Origin: Acidimicrobiia bacterium
GTDB taxonomy: Bacteria; Actinomycetota; Acidimicrobiia; Acidimicrobiales; Aldehydirespiratoraceae
DNA: 64,000 bases
Direction: 5' to 3'
Assembly (NCBI GenBank): GCA_022819505.1
Contig: JAJEHD010000010.1
Span: 1-64,000 of the forward strand
Shown here in pieces: positions 1 through 7,672 of the stretch; position 1 is the stretch's first letter; each line of letters starts with the position of its first letter. The notes under the pieces are model-generated. The model did not search any database, had not been told where the DNA came from, and was given only the letters and a program-made list of their open reading frames with translations. The position numbers and the translations under genes were made by a program.

Positions 1-2
1 CA

Positions 3-95
3 ACCGACCGCCGCTACCTCTCAGAAGACTCCATGAGCCTGCTCTACCCCGAGCGCGATAGCCTCGCCACAGCCGAGCTCACAGCCGGCAACTAA
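3..95 (+). CDS. 3' end of an unidentified gene (partial)
   Basis: An open frame enters from the left edge and stops at TAA 93-95, giving 30 residues that end LATAELTAGN. The composition is acidic and serine-rich and looks like an ordinary protein C-terminus, but it is too short to assign a family. The gene may simply be an open frame by chance, because GC-rich DNA often stays open over 90 bases. No downstream gene on this strand follows closely. Confidence 0.35.
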   Translation, partial: TDRRYLSEDSMSLLYPERDSLATAELTAGN

Positions 96-436
96 CCACC
101 GAGGCTCAACCCCAAAGCCCACCACTTCACGGGACGCCCCCCGTCGGAGTCGAACACGGTGGTCGACGACCATCTGAAGCACTGCGGCCGTCACGCCCAC
201 GAATGTCCGTAGGCGGGTTGCAACCGTCTCTCAGCCTCGTGTTATCATGCACTCGTACCAATACACCGGCGCCTAGGCTTCGGCTCCATCCGGGGCCGGC
301 GCCGAACGCCACCTCCTACGGCCGCCTAGTAGGCGGCCGTAGTTGCGTTATGGGGTCCCTCAGGGTCAGCGTGCAAGGGTAGCCTCACCCGGCTGCGGGC
401 TACGATCAGAGGCTCGCCCCCAGCCGCAGGACGACC
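96..436. other. Intergenic stretch with one hairpin
   Basis: No convincing gene is seen. The stretch holds a perfect 12-bp hairpin (316-342, listed separately) and a GC-rich dyad built on GGCGCC around 267-305. A possible -10 box TACGAT at about 401-406 and an AGGA ribosome-binding site just before 437 probably serve the DUF3800 gene. A T-arm-like GTCGAAC near 150 does not fold into a tRNA. Confidence 0.5.
316..342. repeat. Perfect 12-bp inverted repeat
   Basis: The arms CTACGGCCGCCT and AGGCGGCCGTAG flank a 3-base loop (AGT). No T-run follows on either strand, so it is not a classical intrinsic terminator. It lies about 95 bp before the DUF3800 start and could be a terminator-like hairpin for the gene on the left or a protein-binding site. 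Confidence 0.6.
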
Positions 437-1279
437 ATGTACATCTGCTACGTAGACGAGTCGGGCGGCTTCGAGGCCCCCAACCAGGCTCCCGGCGCTA
501 CTCCCCTGATGACATTCGCTGGACTCATCATTCGAACGGACGCTCTCGCACCACTCACAGCTGACTTCCTCGACCTCAAGCGCCGCTTCTACCCGGGACT
601 ACGAGCGGTGCGGAACCTAGATCTCGTTCTCAGCGAAGTGAAGGGATCAGAGCTCCGCAGGCGAGTCCGCTCACAGACCAAGGCGAAGCGACGCCACTCC
701 ATCGGTGTGTTGGAGTCAACCGTCCGTCTCATCGAGCAGTACGACCTGCGATTGCTCGGACGCGTCTGGGTCAAGAAACCCGATGAAGCACTCGACCCGC
801 GAGCAAGCTACACGTACGCGATCCAAGACATCGCGAAGCACTTCAATCACTTCCTGGAGTCCAAGACCGATTCAGGCTTGATGCTGTGCGACGGAAGAGC
901 CCACAGCCTCGACGCTCAGGTCTCACACTCGATCTTCACCCTCAAGCACAAGCAATCAGGAGATGATCTCTCGCGCTTGGTCGAAGCACCTGTGTTCGGT
1001 CGTAGCGAGAACCACGTAGGACTGCAGCTCGCAGACATCCTCGCGTCCGGCCTCGTCTTCCCGACAGCAGCACGTGTCTACTGCGCTGCCCATGTCAGCA
1101 GCATCCACACCCATCGGAACTACGACGAGCTGAGAACCCGATTCTCGGCGCGTCTACGCCCCCAACAGCACCTGTATCAAGACCCAAACGGGCGCACGCG
1201 AGGCGGGATTGTCGTCAGCGACAAGCTAGGCAAGAAGTCCTCCAGCCTCCTGTTCAAGGCGCCCCAGTCATCGTCGTGA
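437..1279 (+). CDS. DUF3800 domain protein
   Basis: A 280-residue protein opening with MYICYVDESGG, the characteristic YxDESG start of DUF3800, and carrying VGLQLADILAS at about residues 193-203, the conserved C-terminal motif in which QLAD is typical. The acidic D and E/D residues resemble an RNase H-like metal site, but no activity is established for the family. AGGACGACC before ATG 437 gives a usable ribosome-binding site. Its last 26 bases overlap the end of the convergent membrane-protein gene. DUF3800 genes are often found in defence islands, which fits the neighbours; a role here is inference. Confidence 0.8.
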   Translation: MYICYVDESGGFEAPNQAPGATPLMTFAGLIIRTDALAPLTADFLDLKRRFYPGLRAVRNLDLVLSEVKGSELRRRVRSQTKAKRRHSIGVLESTVRLIEQYDLRLLGRVWVKKPDEALDPRASYTYAIQDIAKHFNHFLESKTDSGLMLCDGRAHSLDAQVSHSIFTLKHKQSGDDLSRLVEAPVFGRSENHVGLQLADILASGLVFPTAARVYCAAHVSSIHTHRNYDELRTRFSARLRPQQHLYQDPNGRTRGGIVVSDKLGKKSSSLLFKAPQSSS

Positions 1280-2867
1280 GCCTCACCATGCCTTGGGTTG
1301 CGGGAGCGGGATCGCTGACGACATCAGGGACTACCTGGGCAGCGAAGTACGCGCCGACGGCGACGCCGATGTAGGCGAGCAGGGATACAACGAAGACGAT
1401 GACGAACAGCCTCTTAGCCTTCGATACTCGATCGGCTTCGATCTCGTTCACACGTTGCTGTGTGAGGATGTCGCAGAAGCGCTTGCGCCGAAGTTCGTAG
1501 TGGTCGCGTGCGTGGATGTACTGCATGCCGTGACTGGTCAACCCGAGCACGCCGGGGAAGATGACCACGTAGCCGGCGTAGGCGTATATGCCGATGACGA
1601 AGACGTCTGCATTGAAGTTGCCTGAGAATGCGGCGCCGATGAACGACCCGATCACCGCGGCGACCGCGGCGAGCATCGTGTTGGTGACTTGTTTGGCGAT
1701 CGAGCTTGCGCGGTCGCCGAACGACGAGATCGCGGACCCTATTTCGGCGTCGAGCTCGTGGACCTTTTGGGCGTATCCGTCGAGGGTGTCTGCGAGGAAG
1801 TGCCTCCAACCCCACCGCACGTTGGCATTGAGCTCCCCGGCGCCTTCGATGAGGGCTCTGACTCGATCGTCGGGCCCTGACTGATGCTGGTTCTCGGCGA
1901 TCCTGATCTGGACGAGCTGCAGTCGCTCGGCCGTCCAGTCACGTTGTGAGTCCGGCGGGTCGGTGTTGTAGACCCAATCGATAATGTCGCGGAGTGCGTC
2001 TAGCTGCTGCGGATCTGCGTCCAGCTTCCCCACCGCTTCGACGTTCAGGAAGGTGACGTGGCTGGTTGACCGATACTCTGCGCGGATCGCGTCCTTCTTG
2101 CCTGTGCGAGCGCGGTCGCAACTGAAGAGGCAGAAGAGGGCGACGAAGGAGGCGTTCGCCGCCCGCAGGATTTCCGCGCAGCCGTCGTCGGCGGAGCGCA
2201 CTTCGTTGATCAGCAGATGATGCGGCGTGAGGCGGCGACCCCAGTCACGGTCGTGAGAGATGTCGGCTTCGGCTCGGCGGCGAATCTGATCGAGCAGGCA
2301 TGGTGCGATGCCCGCCCAGGGTGATCGGTATCCGGACGGCAGTCTGGCGAGCAATTGACCGCCGAGGACGCGGAACATGGGACCCCGAAGGTCGCAGTCC
2401 ACTTCCGATACGGCAACCGTCGTCGGCTGATCGTCGTCGGCCCACAGACGCACACGCGTCGCGTCCAACGAGTCGGTGAGGTCTCGGATGAGGGCAGCAA
2501 CCGTGAGGTACCACACCACCTGGCCCGCGCCGGGCAGCGCAGCGGTGGCAGCAGCCGCCTTGGTCAGCTTGACGCGAATCGTGTAGTTCGCGTCGTCGTC
2601 GATCGCGTCGGGCAGCGGGGCGCCGACCTCGTCGAAGACGTGCTCGCGAAGTGCATCGCCGAGCCAGACCTCGACGGTCGTATCGCCGGGCCATGGCCTG
2701 ACTGCGGCGCATCGCTGGTCGCGCGTGAGCCCCTTGAGATGCCTCCCGGCGCACGTCGCCTCCAGGGCGACGTCACCGGAGGCTTCGTGCTCCTCGATAT
2801 CGGCGAGACCGAGCCCGAACACTGCGATGGCTTCAACGAAGGTTTCCAACGCCGAACGGTCGATCAT
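1254..2867 (-). CDS. Large unknown protein with C-terminal membrane segments, coupled to the NdpA-like gene
   Basis: The 537-residue product has a long soluble N-terminal part (about 1-395) with no family I recognise, then a helical stretch and three hydrophobic segments near residues 400-420, 425-450 and 485-510, ending in a short hydrophilic tail. The start chosen is ATG 2867 (MIDRSALETF) because it overlaps the stop of the upstream gene as ATGA. A longer frame to 2906 exists but lacks that coupling. The layout suggests a membrane-anchored effector whose cytosolic domain works with the nucleoid-associated partner. That is inference from gene coupling alone. Confidence 0.7.
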   Translation of the reverse strand: MIDRSALETFVEAIAVFGLGLADIEEHEASGDVALEATCAGRHLKGLTRDQRCAAVRPWPGDTTVEVWLGDALREHVFDEVGAPLPDAIDDDANYTIRVKLTKAAAATAALPGAGQVVWYLTVAALIRDLTDSLDATRVRLWADDDQPTTVAVSEVDCDLRGPMFRVLGGQLLARLPSGYRSPWAGIAPCLLDQIRRRAEADISHDRDWGRRLTPHHLLINEVRSADDGCAEILRAANASFVALFCLFSCDRARTGKKDAIRAEYRSTSHVTFLNVEAVGKLDADPQQLDALRDIIDWVYNTDPPDSQRDWTAERLQLVQIRIAENQHQSGPDDRVRALIEGAGELNANVRWGWRHFLADTLDGYAQKVHELDAEIGSAISSFGDRASSIAKQVTNTMLAAVAAVIGSFIGAAFSGNFNADVFVIGIYAYAGYVVIFPGVLGLTSHGMQYIHARDHYELRRKRFCDILTQQRVNEIEADRVSKAKRLFVIVFVVSLLAYIGVAVGAYFAAQVVPDVVSDPAPATQGMVRLTTMTGAP

Positions 2868-3916
2868 CGCCGGCGCCAGTCTCTTGTCTCGATACTCACC
2901 GTCCAAGTGCCCGAGTCGTCTCGATCTGCGGTGACCTTGTTCAGCGCCTCCGTAAGGATGCTCACACGCAAGCCGTCGCTGCCGACAAAGGTCGTGGTCG
3001 CAGGACGCGCATCGTCGAGGGCGACGGCGAATCGGCGATCGGGCACCTTCTTCGCGATCTCACCTCGTAGCAGTTCCCGCTCGCTGTCTTCGAGACGCAC
3101 ACGGTTGTCGACCCAGTCTTCGACATCGACGGTGTGGTTCTGCATCGCTGCGTCTCGTGCCGCGGCCAACTCGCTCGACGTTTCTGCGTCGATCTCGAAC
3201 TTCTTCTCGAGTAGCTGGATGCCGATGGTCACGCCCCTGATGAATCCCTTCGTCCGTTCCTGGTCGGTGCGAGCCAACGCTGCGCCCAGAAACCTCTCGA
3301 CGAACCAGTCCGCGACGTCGCCGACCTGGCGGTCGATGACAAGGAACTGATACTCATCGGCCTCGTCGAAGCGGCGGAACACAGCGGCCTTGTGAAGCCG
3401 CTCCTGGCGAGACGGCAAGATTCCCGACACGACTTCGAACTCGAGGCGGGCCTTGCCCTCATGTGTGTGCATCTCCGCCCGGTACTGATCGGAGGGATCC
3501 AGCTTCAATACCGCCGCATAAGTGTCGGTCCGACCGTCGATGCGGACGCTGAATCGCGCGACGACGATGGTCCCATCGTTGATGCGCCCGTCAGCAGCCA
3601 TGACGCCGAACAGCGCCTCCACGATCCCCCGGCTGGCCTGGACGAACTCGGCGTCTCCGATCTGATCATCGTCGGGGAGCAGATCGCCGACCAGACCCGA
3701 GACCTGGCCGGTCTGCTGGGGTTCAAAGTTCGCCGCACGCGCCGCGGTGTCGGCCAACACGCCGCCGAGATGCCGCACCAGAAAGCCAGCCACCTCTGGT
3801 GGCAGGGCATCCACCGCCAGCGGGAGCTCTGACAGCTCCGGCATCTTCTTGCCCAAACGCGGCCGGGCCCAGTGCAAGATGACGTTGCGGAGCTCGACAT
3901 CGGTTGCTGTACGCAT
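2864..3916 (-). CDS. Nucleoid-associated protein, NdpA/YejK (NA37) type
   Basis: A 350-residue protein resembling the 37-kDa nucleoid-associated family: an early FL.RHLGG region, a central beta-rich part (RIDGRTDTYAAVLKLD, then RLEFEVVSGILPSRQERLHKA) and DVADWFVERFLG followed by a charged C-terminus. Members bind DNA, and several occur in defence islands. The start is ATG 3916, preceded by GGTGGGAG; an upstream in-frame GTG at 3958 lacks a better site. It ends in an ATGA overlap with the membrane-protein gene, so the two are co-translated. The family call is by eye. Confidence 0.7.
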   Translation of the reverse strand: MRTATDVELRNVILHWARPRLGKKMPELSELPLAVDALPPEVAGFLVRHLGGVLADTAARAANFEPQQTGQVSGLVGDLLPDDDQIGDAEFVQASRGIVEALFGVMAADGRINDGTIVVARFSVRIDGRTDTYAAVLKLDPSDQYRAEMHTHEGKARLEFEVVSGILPSRQERLHKAAVFRRFDEADEYQFLVIDRQVGDVADWFVERFLGAALARTDQERTKGFIRGVTIGIQLLEKKFEIDAETSSELAAARDAAMQNHTVDVEDWVDNRVRLEDSERELLRGEIAKKVPDRRFAVALDDARPATTTFVGSDGLRVSILTEALNKVTADRDDSGTWTVSIETRDWRRR

Positions 3917-4266
3917 GGTGCACTCCCACCGGCCATGACAATGCCGCGAGTGTGCCACCTAACGAGCGCGCAGCCACCGCAATAGTTGCCGCCATCACGT
4001 TGCGTCGTTCATCCCTGAACCACCGGCATGCCTCGGCCCGCGACTCGAACCCAGATCTGTAGTCGGCGTCGGGAGTTCGTCGGTCAGGCGGACGCGGTCC
4101 TCAATCCACGGTGTCCGGCGGCCATCGCCCACCTGAACGCCAAGGAGAGGCGCTGGCGGACCTTCTTGGCGGTGTCGCTCGATGAGTCTCTCGCCTTCGA
4201 AGTAGAACATGTGTGCGCCGACGGGCTGGAGCGATCACGACGTCGGGAGGTGCACCGCCGGGCGCG
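3917..4266. other. Intergenic stretch holding an integrase remnant
   Basis: No intact gene. It contains the 71-base integrase remnant (4107-4177). On the minus strand, just downstream of it, is a T-arm-like motif GGGTTCGAGTC (about 4041-4055) that may be a worn attachment site. This looks like the scar of an older integration event. Confidence 0.5.
4107..4177 (-). pseudogene. Remnant of a DUF4102-type tyrosine integrase
   Basis: Read on the minus strand this gives DTAKKVRQRLSLAFRWAMAA, continuing GHR, the same peptide as in the intact integrase at 15741-16913. By eye 65 of 71 bases match positions 16349-16419 without gaps, and the reading frame is kept. Similarity stops sharply on both sides, so this is a small internal scrap of a second, related integrase gene. 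It lies in the same orientation as the intact copy and about 12.2 kb from it. Confidence 0.85.
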
Positions 4267-4626
4267 CTAGTCGGGTCTGAAGGCGTCCCCCTTCGCGAGA
4301 CGAGCCTTGGTTTCGCTGACGATTAGTTCGATCAGTCGTTCCGGGCGGCGCCATCTCATAGCCAGTCGCGTGTGATCCATGCCGTGCTCGGCCACTACGT
4401 CTTTCAGTTCCTCGACGTTGAGTTCTGTCAGGCGGTGTCGCAGTGTGTCCTCGCCGCTCGCTAGAACATCGAATGGGTCAAGTCGGCCAGGCGCGCGGCG
4501 TCCAGAGGTTCTTCTGGGAGGTTCCGTCGCGAGTGCCCGGTCGAGGCGTGCGGCGAAGTCGGCATTGCGTTGTGCCTCCGCCACAACTTCTCGGAACACA
4601 GCTTCGAGTCTCGTAACGCCCGTCAT
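4267..4626 (-). CDS. Small ParA-linked protein
   Basis: A 119-residue protein starting MTGVTRLEAVFREVV, with a basic middle (RTSGRRAPGR) and a conserved-looking C-terminal block LNVEELKDVVAEHGMDHTRL followed by a Trp/Arg-rich MRWRRPERL. Its ATG overlaps the ParA stop codon as ATGA, so the two are coupled. Small proteins with an xLKDIVAEHGMD-like block accompany ParA genes on actinobacterial plasmids and islands. It may be the DNA-binding or adaptor partner that stands in for ParB, but no ParB or RHH fold is evident. Confidence 0.7.
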   Translation of the reverse strand: MTGVTRLEAVFREVVAEAQRNADFAARLDRALATEPPRRTSGRRAPGRLDPFDVLASGEDTLRHRLTELNVEELKDVVAEHGMDHTRLAMRWRRPERLIELIVSETKARLAKGDAFRPD

Positions 4627-5654
4627 GCGTGAATCCTCTCGAGCACCTCGGCCGTCAACTCGCGGTAGGCCCTGAACCCTTCCTGGCCCCACTTCTGGCG
4701 CAGGGTCGAAACAGGTTGCGGATTAGCGGCCTCGGCGAGTGCGTTTCCCTCGGGAATCCGGGTCTTGAAGAGCGGCGCGTCCTTTTGCTTGCGCAGGATG
4801 CGCAGCTGAGTGCGGTGAACCGTCGACTGCGTGCGGTACTTGGCAACGACAATCCCGAGAGGCTCGATGGGCTGGGCGATCGTCTCTGAGAAGCTGCGAA
4901 CTCGGTTAACGATTTGGGGGATCCCGTACGTCGAGAGGATGTCGGGGATTGTGGGGATGATGTATGCCTGGGACATGCGCAACCCGTTGAGGGTGATGAT
5001 GCCGAGGTTGGGCGGACAGTCGATCAACACGATGTCGAACTCTCCGAGGATCGGCGTGACCGCTCTCCGCAGAATGTCGGGCGGGCTCTCGGCGAAGAAG
5101 CGTCCGCTGGGGATCGACCCGAGCTGGTCCTGAGTGTCGATCATGTCCAGGCTTGACGGCAGGAGCGACAGCGAACGCGCTGCGTCCACGCGCGAGGCCT
5201 TGCGAACGAGCGTGGCCTGGAGATCGAAGGACCGCTTCTCCGGCTCAAGCAGTGCGTCACTGAAGAGCTTCGCCAGCGTTCGGCCTTCGCTGTTGAGTTC
5301 GCCCCAGCGCTCGTCTCCGATGAGCATCGACGTGGCGTTCGTTTGCGGATCGAGGTCCACCAATAGCACCCGCTTGCGGAACTCACCCGAGAGCATCTCG
5401 GCGAGTGCCACGGTCGTTGTCGTCTTGCCGACGCCACCCTTCAGGTTGATCGTCGAAATCACTGTTGGCATGGGGATACCTCTCTTCCATAGCCATGCTT
5501 GTACCTGCTCGCGGCTGAATACTGGGCCAGCACGAAGCTCCGCCACCGGCAACGGAAAGTCCAAGAAGCGATTGCGCCAGTTGACGACCGCCTGTCGGGA
5601 CACTCCGGCCATGGAGGCAACCTCGTGAATCCCGACCAACTCAGGATCAGCCAC
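4623..5654 (-). CDS. ParA-family ATPase with N-terminal helix-turn-helix
   Basis: The 343-residue protein starts with a MerR/excisionase-like helix-turn-helix (residues 6-60: HEVASMAGVSRQAVVNWRNR). A deviant Walker A motif KGGVGKTT follows at 72-79, then VLLVDLDPQTNATS and VLIDCPPNLGI. This fused design lets a ParA ATPase bind its own operator, as in plasmid P1-type ParA. It probably segregates or stabilises the mobile element. The start is GTG 5654, just downstream of a nested palindrome (5667-5701) that is the likely operator or centromere. The gene for a small partner follows with an ATGA overlap. Confidence 0.9.
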   Translation of the reverse strand: MADPELVGIHEVASMAGVSRQAVVNWRNRFLDFPLPVAELRAGPVFSREQVQAWLWKRGIPMPTVISTINLKGGVGKTTTTVALAEMLSGEFRKRVLLVDLDPQTNATSMLIGDERWGELNSEGRTLAKLFSDALLEPEKRSFDLQATLVRKASRVDAARSLSLLPSSLDMIDTQDQLGSIPSGRFFAESPPDILRRAVTPILGEFDIVLIDCPPNLGIITLNGLRMSQAYIIPTIPDILSTYGIPQIVNRVRSFSETIAQPIEPLGIVVAKYRTQSTVHRTQLRILRKQKDAPLFKTRIPEGNALAEAANPQPVSTLRQKWGQEGFRAYRELTAEVLERIHA

Positions 5655-5666
5655 GACCTAACTCCA

Positions 5667-5701
5667 TGTGTACAGCATACACAGTGTGAACGCTGTACAC
5701 A
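5667..5701. promoter_or_regulatory. Nested palindrome, probable ParA operator or centromere
   Basis: Outer arms TGTGTACAGC (5667-5676) and GCTGTACACA (5692-5701) form a perfect 10-bp inverted repeat. In the centre CACAGTGTG (5680-5688) is a second small palindrome. It sits 12 bp upstream of the ParA start, the position expected for autoregulation by the helix-turn-helix of that protein. Confidence 0.7.
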
Positions 5702-5770
5702 CGCGCGGCAAGAGCTCCCTTCCCGGCATCCGGTGTCGGGACCGCCGTCACCGCCGTCACGCGCGGCAAC

Positions 5771-5776
5771 TACTCT
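5771..5776 (+). promoter_or_regulatory. -10 box of a leaderless promoter
   Basis: TACTCT lies 7 nt before GTG 5784, and there is no Shine-Dalgarno sequence, so transcription probably begins at the start codon. Confidence 0.5.
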
Positions 5777-5783
5777 CGACGCT

Positions 5784-6872
5784 GTGGCCAGCCCCACCGA
5801 CATGACGACGATCACCGCCCCCTCGGCTTCTGCGGCTGAGGCTCTGGAGCCCTGCGAGAGGGCGATCTTGTCGGTGCTGCGCCTCTGGCCACGCGGCGCT
5901 GCTGAAGCCGCGGTCGCGCACCGGGCCGGCCTCGACACCACAACCGCCGCCGCGGCGCTGCGCCGGCTTCTTGATGCCGGATTGGTCGTGTCCAGCGAGG
6001 AGACCCCACCGGCGCGACGTCATTATGAGCGCATCGTGTTCTGGCGCCTCGCGGGCGCTTCGGCCACCGCGGCGCTCATGGCGGATGTGCCTCTGCCTGA
6101 CCCCGCGCAGCGTCGAGGCCCCCAAGGCCCGGTTCCCGATGAGTTCTGGCACCACTTCTGTTCGGGATCAGACCCCGCCGATCTGCGCCTGCCCCGCGAC
6201 GCCACCCTGGTGGGCTGCCGCCTCATCGAGTCGTTCGACTCCGAGGCCCGATCCTGGGTGCTGTCACACTTCACCGTCGAGCAGCTCGCCGCCTGCCACA
6301 GCCGCTATCCCGACCCCAGCTCAGAAGCCCCCAAGCTGATCGCCGCGGCCATCGAGGCGCTCACCTCCCGGGCCGCCTACAAGGACGACGACCGGGAACA
6401 CATCGCCAAAGTCGCCTTCGACGGCGTCCCCGTCACCGTCATGAGAGACCTCCGCGGCTTCGTCAAGGGCCACGCCACCCAGCTCGCCGCCTCCAGCGTC
6501 GTCGACGGACTCGCCATCGGATCGGTCCCGGACCTCATGGCCACCAAACTCGACGTGATCCAGCACCGCCGCCAAGGCCGCTACTACATCGACATCGCCG
6601 CCATGGACCGCGCCGGCGCCTGCACCATCGAAGACGGCCTGCGCTACCACAAACAGCGCTACGCCCCCACCGTCACCTACGAAGAAACCCTCCGCATCGC
6701 ACAACTCGCCACCAGCGCACCGCCCACGGACCCCGACCCCGCCTTCAACCGCCACGTCACAGAGGCCGCCAACCACCTCGCCACACGCCGGCGCGCCGTC
6801 CTCGACTGGGCCCTACAATCCGGGCAACGGCCACGCCCGCCTCAGCCCGATCCCCCCGCACACGAATTCTGA
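5784..6872 (+). CDS. AbiEii-like nucleotidyltransferase-family protein with winged-helix N-terminus
   Basis: The 362-residue product has a winged-helix-like part (residues about 24-75), an FWHHF segment near 120 like the small DUF6922 proteins that accompany AbiEii genes, and a C-terminal half (VPVTVMRDLRGF, SVPDLMATKLDVIQHR, YYIDIAAM, DGLRYHKQRY) matching the later part of AbiEii/AbiGii toxins. The usual N-terminal nucleotidyltransferase motif (GG..L, R.T.DID) is not seen, so this may be a fusion that lost the catalytic core, or an adaptor or antitoxin. GTG 5784 is chosen because of the leaderless promoter; ATG 5802 is the alternative. Confidence 0.65.
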   Translation: MASPTDMTTITAPSASAAEALEPCERAILSVLRLWPRGAAEAAVAHRAGLDTTTAAAALRRLLDAGLVVSSEETPPARRHYERIVFWRLAGASATAALMADVPLPDPAQRRGPQGPVPDEFWHHFCSGSDPADLRLPRDATLVGCRLIESFDSEARSWVLSHFTVEQLAACHSRYPDPSSEAPKLIAAAIEALTSRAAYKDDDREHIAKVAFDGVPVTVMRDLRGFVKGHATQLAASSVVDGLAIGSVPDLMATKLDVIQHRRQGRYYIDIAAMDRAGACTIEDGLRYHKQRYAPTVTYEETLRIAQLATSAPPTDPDPAFNRHVTEAANHLATRRRAVLDWALQSGQRPRPPQPDPPAHEF

Positions 6873-6917
6873 CCTGGTGCGGCTGAGCGGCTAGTCAGGC
6901 TTGTGAGGACGGCGCAG

Positions 6918-6923
6918 TAGTAT
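6918..6923 (+). promoter_or_regulatory. -10 box of a leaderless promoter
   Basis: TAGTAT is followed by 7 nt and then GTG 6931, with no ribosome-binding site. It drives the DUF2442/DUF4160 pair. Confidence 0.55.
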
Positions 6924-6930
6924 CCGAGTC

Positions 6931-7230
6931 GTGGTTTCACCGCATGTAGTCGAAGTCGAAGTACGCGAGCCCTTCCAGATATGGGTCAGGTTCGATGACG
7001 GCGTCGCGGGCGTCGTCGACCTGTGCGACAGCGCCTCTGTGGGCGGCATCTTCGCCCGGTGGTCCGACGAGGGCTTCTGGCGTTCAGCTCACATCGTCGC
7101 GGACACCGGCGCGGTCGCCTGGGGAGACGGCTCTGAGATCGACGTTTGCCCGCTCAGTCTCTACCTCGACGTGACCGGCCAGACCTTCGAGGACCTGCAG
7201 GCCGAAGCCGCCACCACCAGCGTCGCCTGA
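6931..7230 (+). CDS. DUF2442 family protein
   Basis: A 99-residue protein with the DUF2442 pattern: a beta-rich start (VVEVEVREPFQIWVRFDDG), VVDLCDS, then WGDGSEIDVCPLSLYLDVTG near the C-terminus. DUF2442 proteins are nearly always paired with DUF4160 proteins, and the pair has the genetics of a toxin-antitoxin-like module, with DUF2442 the usual candidate for the DNA-binding or antitoxin member. Here it comes first and is followed after 10 bp by DUF4160. GTG start with a leaderless promoter. Confidence 0.85.
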   Translation: MVSPHVVEVEVREPFQIWVRFDDGVAGVVDLCDSASVGGIFARWSDEGFWRSAHIVADTGAVAWGDGSEIDVCPLSLYLDVTGQTFEDLQAEAATTSVA

Positions 7231-7240
7231 TTGACAACCC

Positions 7241-7501
7241 ATGCCGGAGCTGAGCCGCTTCTTCGGCATCGTGATCACGATGTACGCCCGCGATCACCCG
7301 CCTGCTCACTTCCACGCCCGCTACGGCGACAACGAGGCCCTGATCGAGATCGAAACGTCTCGACTGCTGCGCGGCCAACTCCCCAGACGCGCCCTTGCCA
7401 TGGTCGAGGAATGGTGCGAACTGCACCGCCCGGAACTGCAAGCCGCATGGGACTCGCTCCGCCAAGGCACGAGCCCCAACAGGATCGCCCCACTCGAATA
7501 A
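7241..7501 (+). CDS. DUF4160 family protein
   Basis: An 86-residue protein with the family hallmarks MPELSRFFGIVITMY, DHPPAHFHARYGD and LPRRALAMVEEW. It is the second gene of the DUF2442/DUF4160 module and probably shares its transcript. The biochemical activity of the family is not established. The HxHxRYG histidines are the most conserved feature and could be catalytic or structural. Confidence 0.88.
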   Translation: MPELSRFFGIVITMYARDHPPAHFHARYGDNEALIEIETSRLLRGQLPRRALAMVEEWCELHRPELQAAWDSLRQGTSPNRIAPLE

Positions 7502-7672
7502 TCCGCCACGTCGCAGGCGAGCTTGCCAGGCAGCTCAGCGAAATCGAAAATAAGTGTTCAGACGATCTGTGCCACCGGGGTCATCGCTTCACTGGAACTC
7601 CCTTGACCTCGGTCGCCTCGGGGAGCCGGAGTACGCCCATGTTCAAACGCGATGATCACGCCCGCCACGAAC

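Noticed and set aside
120..200. Possible minus-strand tRNA around GTCGAAC
   Set aside because: T-stem arms GTCGG and CACGG do not pair and no acceptor stem was found.
4041..4080. tRNA-like sequence (minus strand GACTACAGATCTGGGTTCGAGTC)
   Set aside because: The T-arm has a stem mismatch and the anticodon and acceptor stems do not pair, so it is at most a worn att fragment.
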